Notes: generated by a model from the sequence alone, not told the origin. DNA of 64,000 nucleotides from Salinivenus iranica (GCA_002894665.1 NCRB01000001.1:1-64000), one strand, 5' to 3'; numbered from the stretch's first letter, positions 35,366 through 44,154 are shown. Numbers and translations: made by a program.

Positions 35366-36486
35366 TGCTCAGAGGGGCGCAGTCGATACGCAAATACCAC
35401 ACGCTTCTCGTCGTCATAGACGTATAAACTGCTATCGGCAGTAGCGACCTTGTGGATCTTGAGTCCAAGATCGTGCTCTGCGACGATTGACCCGGTTTGC
35501 ACGTCGATCTCGTAGAGTGCCGATGGGTCGAAAGAATGTTGGTCGTTGCCCCCCTCTGCATTAATGAGCACGCGACTGGGACGCCCGGGGACCGCCACCA
35601 CCTCGTAAGCAAAGAACTCTACTTCTTGAGGGGGGCGGTAGACCGTGACACCGCGGTCGGTCTTCTCTGGCTCCGGACTCTCGATTTCTACGTGCCCGTA
35701 CACGACTTTTTTAACAAACCGGTTGCGTTCAAGGTTGAAAACATAAATCCATGGTCGGTACCGCGTCAAGAAAAATGCACGCTGTTGCGCCACATCCAAA
35801 CGCCCCGCTTGAAAAAACAGACTGCCGAGCTCCTTCTTCAAGTTGAGCCCGTCTGCCGCTCGAAAGACTCGGTCCGAGCCGATTACGCCCACCAATTCAG
35901 TACCCGAAAGGCCACTAGAAGCTCTCTTGGCGAAGAGTTGGGTCCCCCACGCATCCACTCGCTCGGGGCGAAATCCCGACTCGTAAAACGTAAGGTCTTC
36001 CAGCGGCCCCTTCGTGACGTCGAAGCGGAGGAACTTGGCCTGGTTAGGTTCGGCGAGATACACGACATCGTCGTTCGTGATCGCAGCCCCGCTTAGAGTT
36101 TCGAATTCTCCAGGCCCCTCGCCTCGGGGAACCCGCATTTTGCTGGCCAATTCGCCTGCGCGTAGATCGTAGACGCAGAGCGTGTCCGTGTAGGTCTTCT
36201 TCCAGACGAGATACCGACCGTTGGTCGTGAACAGAGAGTGGCCGGCTTTCTGAGGAAATCGTGCACCACTGAGCACTCCCCGGGAAGTGAGGCTGACCTG
36301 CGAATCAGCAGCCCCCTCTTCGGCCATCGGCCGGACCTCGACAGATAGCGATTCAGCAGAGGCGGTCTTCTCCACTGCTCGGTTTGCAACAGATGAATCG
36401 CTCTCCTCCCGCCCGCAGCCGGTGACCACGACCAAGCAGATCACCACAAGAAACCTGGTGGTTCGAGCACTCATCAGCTCACCCAT
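35362..36486 (-). CDS. Six-bladed propeller lipoprotein C
   Basis: A 374-residue lipoprotein with lipobox VVTGC (Cys 24), Ser/Glu-rich just after it, then propeller-type repeats. The family motif appears as RGEGPGEFETL. It is a more divergent paralogue than A, B, D and E: the middle contains RYRPWIYVFNLERNRFVKK and late DPSALYEIDVQTGSIVAEHDLG blades. Its DNA is visibly richer in A+T than the flanks. It overlaps the start of the signal peptidase gene by 4 nt. The ATG at 36486 is used, with 36474 also possible. Confidence 0.82.
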   Translation of the reverse strand: MGELMSARTTRFLVVICLVVVTGCGREESDSSVANRAVEKTASAESLSVEVRPMAEEGAADSQVSLTSRGVLSGARFPQKAGHSLFTTNGRYLVWKKTYTDTLCVYDLRAGELASKMRVPRGEGPGEFETLSGAAITNDDVVYLAEPNQAKFLRFDVTKGPLEDLTFYESGFRPERVDAWGTQLFAKRASSGLSGTELVGVIGSDRVFRAADGLNLKKELGSLFFQAGRLDVAQQRAFFLTRYRPWIYVFNLERNRFVKKVVYGHVEIESPEPEKTDRGVTVYRPPQEVEFFAYEVVAVPGRPSRVLINAEGGNDQHSFDPSALYEIDVQTGSIVAEHDLGLKIHKVATADSSLYVYDDEKRVVFAYRLRPSEQ

Positions 36487-36629
36487 TCGTCCGTTATAAC
36501 TTACTCCTTCGTGGGACTCGATCCTCCATCCACAGTATGGCGGGATGGCAGCCCGAGTCCCCAGTAGAAGAGGGCTCGTGCTCACGAGTACCACCGAGCG
36601 AGAGACGGTTTACAGTCCCTGACACCAGA

Positions 36630-36878
36630 TTACTCTTCTGGCGTGATGACGACCCCTGTTTCATCGTAAGACTTTTTGATGGTACCATTTGGAAATTTGT
36701 AGACCGCACACAACACACTGTTCTCGTCACACAACTCCCACTCCGCTTCTGCAATCGAAGCTACAGCCTGTGCTCCCTGTGCTCCCCGCGGACCTACTAC
36801 ATCTACGTTGAACACCATAAGCGCTAGAAACGTCGCGATTCCGAAGGCCCAAATTACGTACCGTGCATATTCAATCAT
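36630..36878 (-). CDS. Small NVEAL-like membrane peptide
   Basis: An 82-residue protein: a hydrophobic segment (7-23), then FNVDVVGPRGAQGAQAVASIAEAEWEL, then a Cys pair (Cys 50 and Cys 57) and a polar tail. NVEAL-type exported peptides of Bacteroidetes have an N-terminal helix, an N-V/I-E-A-L-like segment and later Cys residues, and are often encoded by propeller lipoproteins. Here ASIAEAEWE is the nearest match, so the assignment is tentative. An AGGGGA-like sequence precedes the ATG at 36878. It sits between lipoprotein C and the D/E pair in the A+T-richer part of the cluster. Confidence 0.62.
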   Translation of the reverse strand: MIEYARYVIWAFGIATFLALMVFNVDVVGPRGAQGAQAVASIAEAEWELCDENSVLCAVYKFPNGTIKKSYDETGVVITPEE

Positions 36879-36962
36879 TGGTCTTCCCCTGTTGGAGAGA
36901 GAAAACGATACATTCAACTGTACGCTCTCGCACGTGGATTCAAGAGAGTAGCGACAGTTTGA

Positions 36963-37070
36963 CTACATGGTACCAGTTGGGGGAGGGGCATCATCAAGTG
37001 AATTTGATTGTTCTTTGTAATGTACATTGCTGGTAAGCAATTCACGTGTCCGCCAGTCCATCGGGAGCAT
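36963..37070 (-). pseudogene. Remnant 5' end of a propeller lipoprotein gene
   Basis: This 35-codon frame starts MLPMDWR, the same seven residues as lipoprotein D (start 38214), and the DNA around it matches the D start at an offset of exactly 1144 bp. After codon 7 the sequence diverges and soon stops. It is best read as the left-over start of a third tandem copy. It may or may not be translated. Confidence 0.65.
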
Positions 37071-37180
37071 GGCATAGATTGGCTCTGAGAAGCGATTATG
37101 GCCAGTTGATCTCATAGATGCCGATCGTCCGTTCGTCGGGCGTTGCGTTGAGTTCTACGTACAGCCGATCCTTCTCGTCG
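37053..37180. repeat. Direct repeat copy 1 (partner at 38197-38324)
   Basis: A 128-bp block repeated at 38197-38324 with an offset of 1144 and about 12 mismatches by eye. It spans the start of one gene copy, the 25-bp intergenic gap and the last about 85 bp of the neighbouring gene. The last 52 bp (37129-37180) are identical. It marks a tandem duplication unit. Confidence 0.85.
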
Positions 37181-38214
37181 TGGGAAAGAATCCGTCCCGG
37201 CAGTTTGAAGTGCAAGCGCTTGTCCGTGCCTATTTTTCCGAGGATGGCGTAGTGGGTCTGTTCTTCCTCGTCGAATTTGCGTTCGTAGAATGCTTTCGTC
37301 TGGTTCGCAAAAGCCTGAACGAAAACGCCTTCGGCGAACAGCGCGGTATATTCGACCCCAGAGACCCTCGCCAGCCGTTCGTACAGCTTATCGTCTTCTG
37401 TGGCGATCTCCATAGGGATTTCCTCTGTCGGCCGGCGGAAGTTGGGATGCGACAGGGAGATGGTTTTTTTCTTCGATGCCTCTGCCGAATCTACGTCATA
37501 CAATTGAAGGTCGGGAACCAGTCGATAGCCTACGGCCAACAGAGAGTCACCTTCAAAATCCGCCGTGCGTTGGCGAGCAACGTACTTTCCGTTCTGGTAC
37601 AGGGGCGGGAACGTCCCGAATGATTCTATAATCTGTAATTCTCGATCCACTGCAGCAAAGCTCGGTTCCTCTGTCGTGGCTTGCAGACCATGTTTGCGGG
37701 GATCAACGCTGGTGACGGGCAGAAGATATCCGTTCTCAATCGCATGCATTGAAGAGTACATTCCGTCCGACCAGTGACCAGAGGGAAGGCGGTAAGTTTC
37801 CTCATATATTCCGGATCGATTAAACATCTCGAACCCAGCCCTCCGTCCCTGGTGCACAATAATGCGCTCCTCATCCACGAAAACGTCCGATGGGCTTTGC
37901 AACTCACCGGGACCTTTTCCGGGACGGCCAATAAATTTCTTTATCTTTCCCTCCTTTGTAATTACAGCCACTCGATCCATCTTCCGGTCAGCGACATAGA
38001 GACGGAACGGGGTTCGCTCGACGTCGACCCCCGCAACCTGTCCGATAAACCGCTCGTCGGTCTCCTGAATCTCGATGGTGCCGACCTGTTCGAGGGCCGT
38101 CGTCTCGTGTAGAGGTACGACCTCGGGCGTGGAAGCCCCCGGCGTATCACAGCCAGTGGCCAAGACTAATCCCACGACCAAAAGGACACACGACCTCCAG
38201 TCCATCGGAAGCAT
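37096..38214 (-). CDS. Six-bladed propeller lipoprotein D
   Basis: A 372-residue lipoprotein: MLPMDWRSCVLLVVGLVLATGC, with the lipidated Cys at 22. The motif GKGPGELQSP and repeats such as LYVADRKMDRVAVI mark a 6-bladed propeller. It is clearly the sister of lipoprotein E: both have TTALEQV.T..IQETD.RFIG early on and the C-terminal stretch DEKDRLYVELNATPDER followed by IGIYE.NWP. Codon choice and base composition are more A+T than typical for the window. Neighbours are the remnant copy (37070) and gene E 25 bp upstream. Confidence 0.86.
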   Translation of the reverse strand: MLPMDWRSCVLLVVGLVLATGCDTPGASTPEVVPLHETTALEQVGTIEIQETDERFIGQVAGVDVERTPFRLYVADRKMDRVAVITKEGKIKKFIGRPGKGPGELQSPSDVFVDEERIIVHQGRRAGFEMFNRSGIYEETYRLPSGHWSDGMYSSMHAIENGYLLPVTSVDPRKHGLQATTEEPSFAAVDRELQIIESFGTFPPLYQNGKYVARQRTADFEGDSLLAVGYRLVPDLQLYDVDSAEASKKKTISLSHPNFRRPTEEIPMEIATEDDKLYERLARVSGVEYTALFAEGVFVQAFANQTKAFYERKFDEEEQTHYAILGKIGTDKRLHFKLPGRILSHDEKDRLYVELNATPDERTIGIYEINWP

Positions 38215-38324
38215 GTCACAGATTGGATCTGAGGGGCGATTATGGCCAATTTACCTCGTAGATGCCGATTTTCCGTTCGTCGGGCGTTGCGTTGAGTTCT
38301 ACGTACAGCCGATCCTTCTCGTCG
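38197..38324. repeat. Direct repeat copy 2 (partner at 37053-37180)
   Basis: Second copy of the 128-bp block, covering the start of lipoprotein D, the 25-bp gap and the 3' end of lipoprotein E. See the partner copy for details. Confidence 0.85.
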
Positions 38325-39352
38325 CGGGCGAGGACGCGGCCGGGGAGGGAAAGGTGAAGCCGCTCGTCGGAATTGACCGTCCCCAGGGTTGCGAAGTATT
38401 CCTGCTCGGACGGTTCAAACTCGGTCTGCTTATAGTACCCTTCGGTGTGATTGGCAAAGACCTGCATCACGACCCCCTCTCGAAGCAACATCGTTTCCTT
38501 CACGATGACGTAATTGGACAGCCGCTCGTACAGTTGATCGTCCATCGCGATGTCCAATGGCGTTTCCTCCTCGGGAGGCCGAAAGTCGGGGTGATCAAAC
38601 GACAGCGTTTGCAGATGCGGATTGCCCGGTGTGGTCAGATCGTACAGCCGTACTTCCGGCACGAGCTGATATCCCACCGCCGCAAGTGAGTCGCCCCGGA
38701 AGTCCATCGTTCGTCTTCTTAAGACATGCTCTTCCTCCTGATACAAAGAGGGGAACGTACCGAAAGTCTCGGTGACCTCAAACTCTGAATTGAGCTCTGC
38801 GATCGTCGGCTCGTCGGCCGTGGTTTTTAAGGTTCCTCTTTTTCGGGGATTTGAGTTCGTAACAGGAAATAGGTAGCCATCTTCGGTAATAAAAAGGTCG
38901 CCGCCTCCTGCCCAGGAGCCCTCGGACAGACGGTAATTCTCGATGTACGTGCCGGAGGTGTCGAACACCGAAAACCCTCGCCAGCGCTGCTGAGCAACGA
39001 CAACGTTGCCATCATGGACCGTCAGGTGATTGGGCGTCCCCAACTCTCCTGGACCTTTCCCGGGCTTTCCAATAAACCGCTCGATTGATCCGTCAGGTTT
39101 GACTACGGCAACGCGCTGCATTTTTGGGTCGGCGACGTACAGGCGGAGGGGATCCAGGCGGACGCCGGCGTCCGTCAGCGTCCCGATGAACCGATCGTCG
39201 GTCTCCTGAATTTTGAGGGTGTCGACCTGTTCGAGGGCCGTCGTTTCCTCAAGGGGCACGGAGTCCGGGGCGGAATCGGTGCACGCGACGAACACGCCGC
39301 AGAGCAGAAGTGCAATCCCGAGTCGGATTTGCGTAGGAATAGCAGAAGACAT
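38240..39352 (-). CDS. Six-bladed propeller lipoprotein E
   Basis: A 370-residue sister of lipoprotein D. The lipobox is FVAC (Cys 24), weaker than in the others because Phe stands at -3. Family motif GKGPGELGTP; repeats include LYVADPKMQRVAVVKPDGSI. The start at 39352 opens the signal peptide, although the frame is open further upstream. It follows the RND adaptor gene by 109 bp on the same strand, so it may be expressed with it. Function unknown. Confidence 0.86.
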   Translation of the reverse strand: MSSAIPTQIRLGIALLLCGVFVACTDSAPDSVPLEETTALEQVDTLKIQETDDRFIGTLTDAGVRLDPLRLYVADPKMQRVAVVKPDGSIERFIGKPGKGPGELGTPNHLTVHDGNVVVAQQRWRGFSVFDTSGTYIENYRLSEGSWAGGGDLFITEDGYLFPVTNSNPRKRGTLKTTADEPTIAELNSEFEVTETFGTFPSLYQEEEHVLRRRTMDFRGDSLAAVGYQLVPEVRLYDLTTPGNPHLQTLSFDHPDFRPPEEETPLDIAMDDQLYERLSNYVIVKETMLLREGVVMQVFANHTEGYYKQTEFEPSEQEYFATLGTVNSDERLHLSLPGRVLARDEKDRLYVELNATPDERKIGIYEVNWP

Positions 39353-39461
39353 GGCAGCGAGCAGGGGGAGTTGAGGAAGAAGTACCGAAAGGGGGTCCGA
39401 ACGCACAGTTGGAGCGGAGGGATACGTCGTTGGGAAGGACGTGTGGAAATGGGTCGCCACA

Positions 39462-40658
39462 TTATTCAATATCGAGTTCCTGAACCGCTTCTACCTCCAC
39501 CGGCGCGTCGTGGGCGAGAGCAAAGTGGCCGTCCACGGCAATCGTGTCGCCGGGGGCCACGCCGTCGGTGATCTCCACGTAGTCGCCCGAGCGGGCCCCC
39601 ACGTCGACGTACGTCCACTGCGCGCGACCCTCCTCGACGACGAACACGAGGTCGCGGCCCTGTCGCACCAGCACCGCCTCGTCGGGCACTACGAGGCGGT
39701 CGGGCAGGCGCCGTGTTTCGATGCGCGCCTCGGCGTAGAGGCCCGACACGAGGCGGCCGTCCGGGTTGGGAATGGAAAGGGTGACGCGGCCGGTGCCGGA
39801 CGCGTTGTCGACTTGCGGGTTGACGGCCCACACGGTGCCGTTTACCCAGGCGGCGGAGTCGGCTTCGGGGCCGAGGGCTGGCACGTGCACGCGGGCCGTG
39901 GCGCCTTCGTCGACGTGCACCACGTCGCTCTCCAGCACGTCGACCGCCACCTTCAGGCGGTCGTCGCGCAGGAGGGTGGCGATCTCTGCTCCGGCGCTCA
40001 CGTACTGTCCTTCCTCGACGGCAAGGTTGGCCACCCGCCCGGCAAACGGCGCCGTGACCCGCGTGCGCTCCAGGTTGAGCTCGGCCCGCTCGACGGCCTG
40101 CCGGGCGGCGGTGAGGCCGCTCACGGCGGCCTGGGTGGCCCGCCGGTCGGAGGCGGCGCCGTCCAGCGAGTCCCGAACGGCCCGCACGGCGTCGTCGCCT
40201 TCGTACTTGGCCTGGAACTCGGCCTGTGCTTCCAGTAGATCGGCCCGCGCCTCCTTCAGGGCAATGCGTTCCTCTTCGTTGCGGACCCGGGCGAGCAGCT
40301 CGCCTGCGTCCACGCGGTCGCCTTCCTCAACGGCCCGTTTCACAACGGGCCCGCCAGCCTCCACATGGAGGCGGGCCTCCTGCCAGGGGCGGAGGTGTCC
40401 GTTGGCGCGCGTCCGCAACGGAAAGTCGACCCGCTCGGCCGTCAGGACATCGATGGTCGCCGTGGAGGAAGGGGCCTCTACGTCGTCGCGGGCGGCGTCG
40501 TCCTGCGCCTGGCCGGTAAGCGTGGGCCACAGCCCGTACAGGGCCAGCCCCACGACGGCGACGGCGAGGAGACCACCGGCGACTTGCCACGCGTGAAGGG
40601 AGTGGGACGAACGCGCGTCGGACGCGGCAGGCGTTGATGCGCCGGAGGGAGAGGACAT
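39462..40658 (-). CDS. RND efflux periplasmic adaptor (membrane fusion protein)
   Basis: The 398-residue adaptor is anchored by one helix (about 25-44). It has a barrel-sandwich half (DFPLRTRANGHLRPWQEARL...), a helical hairpin (about 120-175) and the closing half with LERTRVTAPFAGRVANLAVEEGQYV. The C-terminal beta-barrel and proximal domains follow (RLVVPDEAVLVRQGRDLVFVVEEG). It would link RND permeases to an outer-membrane channel, which is not encoded in this window. It should be the first gene of the minus-strand set whose permeases begin at 34404 and 28894. Confidence 0.93.
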   Translation of the reverse strand: MSSPSGASTPAASDARSSHSLHAWQVAGGLLAVAVVGLALYGLWPTLTGQAQDDAARDDVEAPSSTATIDVLTAERVDFPLRTRANGHLRPWQEARLHVEAGGPVVKRAVEEGDRVDAGELLARVRNEEERIALKEARADLLEAQAEFQAKYEGDDAVRAVRDSLDGAASDRRATQAAVSGLTAARQAVERAELNLERTRVTAPFAGRVANLAVEEGQYVSAGAEIATLLRDDRLKVAVDVLESDVVHVDEGATARVHVPALGPEADSAAWVNGTVWAVNPQVDNASGTGRVTLSIPNPDGRLVSGLYAEARIETRRLPDRLVVPDEAVLVRQGRDLVFVVEEGRAQWTYVDVGARSGDYVEITDGVAPGDTIAVDGHFALAHDAPVEVEAVQELDIE

Positions 40659-40873
40659 GGAGCCAACACACGAGAGGGAAAGATCGAGAGGATATGAGCT
40701 CGGGAAAGTCTACCCCGCATGGTTCTTTAAATCTACACATGCTTTGTTCCGCCGAATCAGCTGTGGGCTGCTCACCGCAGCGGCGGGTCCTCTGAGCCGA
40801 GTACGTGTTACTGCACGGCAAACGGACGCGGCAAACCTATCCCGTTTGTTGGTTCACTTCTTTATTGGGTCCG

Positions 40874-41680
40874 ATGTCTCATCTCATTCTACATCTCAGA
40901 ACGGCGACCAGAATTTCTCTCGTTGGTCTCTTGTTCGGTCTGCTCCCGTCGATCGCACAGTCGCAGTCTCTCACCTCCTCGTCGTTTGTCGCCGTGCCCT
41001 CCGCTCAGGAACTGGCGGACCGCGCAGTGTCGGAGGCGCCGAACGGTTCCCAGTGGCCCGTGTCAACGCAGAGGGAAAAGGACCGTCTGCCGGTGCGGCT
41101 TGCGCCTCTTTCCTCGGCTCCGGGGGCGGACGAAGACGAGTCCCCCAACCGGTTCCGGGGCGCCCTCGTGGGCAGCACGTTTGGGGTGGGGCTGAGCGCC
41201 GGAATGGTCCTAATCGCATCCGAGACCGACTGGGATCGATACGACAGCAACCGCTATGACGACCAGGAGCAGCTGGGGGCCACGGGACTTGCCCTCCTGG
41301 TTGTTCTTGGAAGCGCGCCGGTAGGGGCCGCCATTGGCTCGGGCCTGGCCGACGAAGGTCTTTTGGGCGAGGCGGTCCTGACAGGGGTTCTCGGCGAGTT
41401 TGTGGTCGGCGGAACGACGGCCCTCGTCGGAGCGCGAATTGCGTCGTGGGCCGGGGGCAGCAACCGGGAGCAGAATGGTGCGGCCGCGGTGGGACTGTCG
41501 GTAGGGGCGGCTGTCGGAGCGGCGCTGGGGGCTACGCTGGTGGGACGACAGCACGAGGAGGCCCTTTCGTACCGCGACGGGGCGTGGGAGATCGGTCTGC
41601 CGTTCCCGTCCGTCCGGCCCGTGCTGCACGACCGGGCGTCGGTGGGCGTGCACGTGCCGCTCGTCCGGGCCCACTTCTGA
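40874..41680 (+). CDS. Exported Gly-rich protein of unknown function
   Basis: The 268-residue protein has a signal peptide (SLVGLLFGLLPSIAQSQ). It has several Gly/Ala-rich hydrophobic stretches (LVGSTFGVGLSAGMVLIAS, LLVVLGSAPVGAAIGSGLA, AAAVGLSVGAAVGAALGATLVG) that resemble glycine-zipper helices of pore-like or membrane-inserting proteins. The C terminus ends in LPFPSVRPVLHDRASVGVHVPLVRAHF. I do not recognise a family. It starts divergently from the adaptor gene. A GTG at 40805 would extend it, but the ATG at 40874 opens the signal peptide. Confidence 0.72.
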   Translation: MSHLILHLRTATRISLVGLLFGLLPSIAQSQSLTSSSFVAVPSAQELADRAVSEAPNGSQWPVSTQREKDRLPVRLAPLSSAPGADEDESPNRFRGALVGSTFGVGLSAGMVLIASETDWDRYDSNRYDDQEQLGATGLALLVVLGSAPVGAAIGSGLADEGLLGEAVLTGVLGEFVVGGTTALVGARIASWAGGSNREQNGAAAVGLSVGAAVGAALGATLVGRQHEEALSYRDGAWEIGLPFPSVRPVLHDRASVGVHVPLVRAHF

Positions 41681-41802
41681 GGGGGCGGTCTGTCGACACG
41701 ATTCACGGCGAGGGCCGAACTTCTGCATCGTGTGAAGGTACAGCCTGCGGGTTCCGAGGCCGGACCCCGTCTCGCTCCCTTTCCGACAAGTGCCTTTCCC
41801 GC

Positions 41803-42435
41803 ATGAACCGTCCTACCGTCGACGCCCCGCCTGAGAAGATTGCGGACGCTGCCCACGAGATCGACGATGTCTTTCGCACGCGCTGGAGCCCCCGGGCCTT
41901 TGCCGACAAACCCGTCGAGCCCCAAAAAATCCGGCGTATGCTGGAGGCGGCGCGCTGGACGATGTCGTCCTACAACGAGCAGCCCTGGCGCTACGTCATC
42001 GCGACGAAGGACGACCCCGAGGCCTACGACGCGCTCCTCAACTGCCTGATCGACGGAAACCAGGAGTGGGCCCGGCTGGCCCCCGTGCTCATGATGTCGT
42101 TCGTCAAAACGACCTTCGATCGCAACGACGAGGACAACCGCTGTGCCGAGCACGACGTGGGGGCCGCGTCCGCGGCCCTTACCTTCCAGGCCACGTCGAT
42201 GGGGCTCTACGTGCACCAGATGGCGGGCATTCGTCCGGAGGTGGCCCGTGAGACCTACGACGTGCCGGAGGACGTGGAGCCGATGGCGGGCCTGGCAGTC
42301 GGGTATCTCGGCGACCCGGACCGACTACCGGAGGGGCGACGGGCCGCCGAGCGACGCCCCCGATCGCGAGAGCCGCTTTCAGCATTCGTTTTCGGAGACA
42401 AATGGGGCGACACCGCCGAGCTTTTGACCGCGTAA
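41803..42435 (+). CDS. Nitroreductase-family flavoprotein
   Basis: The 210-residue protein has the FMN-binding RWSPRAFADKPV segment near residue 27 and the SSYNEQPWRYVIA loop (about 55-67). It also has the AASAALTFQATSMGLYVHQMAG helix and the AVGYLG late motif, as in the nitroreductase/NfsB fold. It should use FMN and NAD(P)H. The natural substrate is not clear. The ATG at 41803 gives a normal N terminus for the family. Confidence 0.92.
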   Translation: MNRPTVDAPPEKIADAAHEIDDVFRTRWSPRAFADKPVEPQKIRRMLEAARWTMSSYNEQPWRYVIATKDDPEAYDALLNCLIDGNQEWARLAPVLMMSFVKTTFDRNDEDNRCAEHDVGAASAALTFQATSMGLYVHQMAGIRPEVARETYDVPEDVEPMAGLAVGYLGDPDRLPEGRRAAERRPRSREPLSAFVFGDKWGDTAELLTA

Positions 42436-42484
42436 GCGAGTTTGTCCATCGTTCGCGGGGCGTTTCACCATCCGGTCCCAGGTT

Positions 42485-43186
42485 GTGATTGCACGCGAAG
42501 GATACACCATCATTGCCGTCGTGGTGCTCGCGGCCCTGGTCCTGGGCGCGGTGGGGGCCTGGACGGACGCGTGGTGGGCGAAGGGGCCGTTGTGGCTGGT
42601 GGCACTGGGAAGTGTCGCGTTCACGCTCTATTTCTTCCGCGACCCGGAGCGGACCCCGCCCGCGGACGCACGGGAGGATGGCCTGCTGGCCCCGGCCGAT
42701 GGGCGCGTCGTGGAGGTGGTCGAGGAGCCTGAGCCGTTGTACCTGGACGGCCCGGCCCAGCGCGTGTCGATCTTTCTGTCCCCGCTCGACGTGCACGTCA
42801 ACCGCGTGCCGGCGCGTGGCGTGATCGAATATGTCCAGTACCGCCCGGGCGATTACCTGGTGGCCTGGCACCCCAAGGCGAGCGAGAAAAACGAACGGTC
42901 GGAACTGGGCCTCCGGCATCCGAGTGGCACAAAAGTACTGTTTAAGCAGATCGCGGGCGCCGTGGCCCGACGCATCGAATATCACCTGGCCGAGGGCGAC
43001 ACCGTCGCGGCCGGCGACCGGTTTGGCATTGTGAAGTTCGGCTCCCGAATGGACGTGCTTGTGCCGCCGCAGGGGTCGTTGACGGTAGAGGAGGGACAGA
43101 GGGTGCGGGCCGGCGAAACTGTGATTGGGTGGCTCCCGCCCGGTCCGTCCTCGCACGAGGACCCCGAGCCCTCGGACCCGCAATAG
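42485..43186 (+). CDS. psd: Phosphatidylserine decarboxylase (PSD-A type)
   Basis: Psd makes phosphatidylethanolamine from phosphatidylserine at the inner membrane. The 233-residue proenzyme has two N-terminal helices (TIIAVVVLAALVLGAVGAW, PLWLVALGSVAFTLYFF), then RDPERTPP, and the self-cleaving site in VKFGSRMDV. The pyruvoyl group should form on the Ser of FGSR. Start is GTG at 42485. The next gene is the phosphatidylserine synthase that supplies its substrate, 27 bp on. Confidence 0.95.
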   Translation: MIAREGYTIIAVVVLAALVLGAVGAWTDAWWAKGPLWLVALGSVAFTLYFFRDPERTPPADAREDGLLAPADGRVVEVVEEPEPLYLDGPAQRVSIFLSPLDVHVNRVPARGVIEYVQYRPGDYLVAWHPKASEKNERSELGLRHPSGTKVLFKQIAGAVARRIEYHLAEGDTVAAGDRFGIVKFGSRMDVLVPPQGSLTVEEGQRVRAGETVIGWLPPGPSSHEDPEPSDPQ

Positions 43187-43213
43187 GAGCCTGGTGCCTG
43201 CGTTTGCTCGCCC

Positions 43214-44110
43214 ATGTTTTTTCCACACCGCTCGCCCGTCATGAATACGCCGTTCTCGGGGATACGGGCCGGTACCCCCTCGCCGCCGGACGAGTCCTCG
43301 CGGTCGGGACGGATCCGGCGCCGACTGAGCGCCTACCGCGCCGCCCGCCGGGAGAAGCGGAGCCAGCGCCCCCCGCCCCAGGTGGCCGTGCCGTCCTTCT
43401 TTACGCTCCTCAACCTGTTCTGCGGCTTTTTGTCGATCACCCAGGTGCTGGAGGGGGCCTTCGTGATGGCCTGCTGGCTAATTGTGGCGGCCGGGTTTTT
43501 TGACCTGCTGGATGGGTTGACCGCGCGCCTGACCAACGCCGAGGGGCCGTTCGGTGTGCAACTCGACTCCCTCAGCGACATCGTCTCGTTTGGCGTGGCC
43601 CCGTCGGTACTCGTCTACGCCTACGTGCTGGGGGGGTACGAGCCGCTGGGCATGATCGTCGCGGCCCTGCCGGCCCTGTGCGGCAGCGTCCGCCTGGCCC
43701 GCTACAACATGAATGCCGAAACCAACGATATGGAGGGCTTCGAGGGGCTCCCCATTCCCGGACAGGCGATTGCCATCGTGGCCCTCATCCTTGCCGGCGA
43801 GACGTCGACCTGGGGCGCCTATTTTGCGCTCGATACCCTCCAGGTCATGATGCCCGTCGTGGTGGTGCTGTCGGTGCTCATGGTGTCGAGCATCCGGTTC
43901 GACGCAATCCCCGCCCCAACCATTCAACATATGCGCGCCCACCCGAAGAAAATGGCCGCGTACGTGCTGGCTGGCCTCGTGATTGTGGCCGGGCAGGCCC
44001 TTGGGCTCGTCCTCGTACTCGCGGTGTACCTCAGCGCCGGGGTGGGGCAGGCGGCGTACCGTCTCGTGGAGGCCCTCGCCACGCCAGCGCCCGACGAATA
44101 CGTAGACTGA
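43214..44110 (+). CDS. pssA: CDP-diacylglycerol-serine O-phosphatidyltransferase
   Basis: PssA makes phosphatidylserine from CDP-diacylglycerol and serine. The 298-residue protein has about seven helices after a basic N-terminal tail rich in Arg. The full CDP-alcohol signature is readable as DLLDGLTARLTNAEGPFGVQ followed by LDSLSD, with all conserved Asp, Gly and Arg residues. The order psd-pssA is a common lipid operon. An ATG at 43241 is an alternative start. Confidence 0.95.
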   Translation: MFFPHRSPVMNTPFSGIRAGTPSPPDESSRSGRIRRRLSAYRAARREKRSQRPPPQVAVPSFFTLLNLFCGFLSITQVLEGAFVMACWLIVAAGFFDLLDGLTARLTNAEGPFGVQLDSLSDIVSFGVAPSVLVYAYVLGGYEPLGMIVAALPALCGSVRLARYNMNAETNDMEGFEGLPIPGQAIAIVALILAGETSTWGAYFALDTLQVMMPVVVVLSVLMVSSIRFDAIPAPTIQHMRAHPKKMAAYVLAGLVIVAGQALGLVLVLAVYLSAGVGQAAYRLVEALATPAPDEYVD

Positions 44111-44154
44111 ACCGATGTCTTTGCTCGTATACTGGTCGCATCCTGCATACTCCA

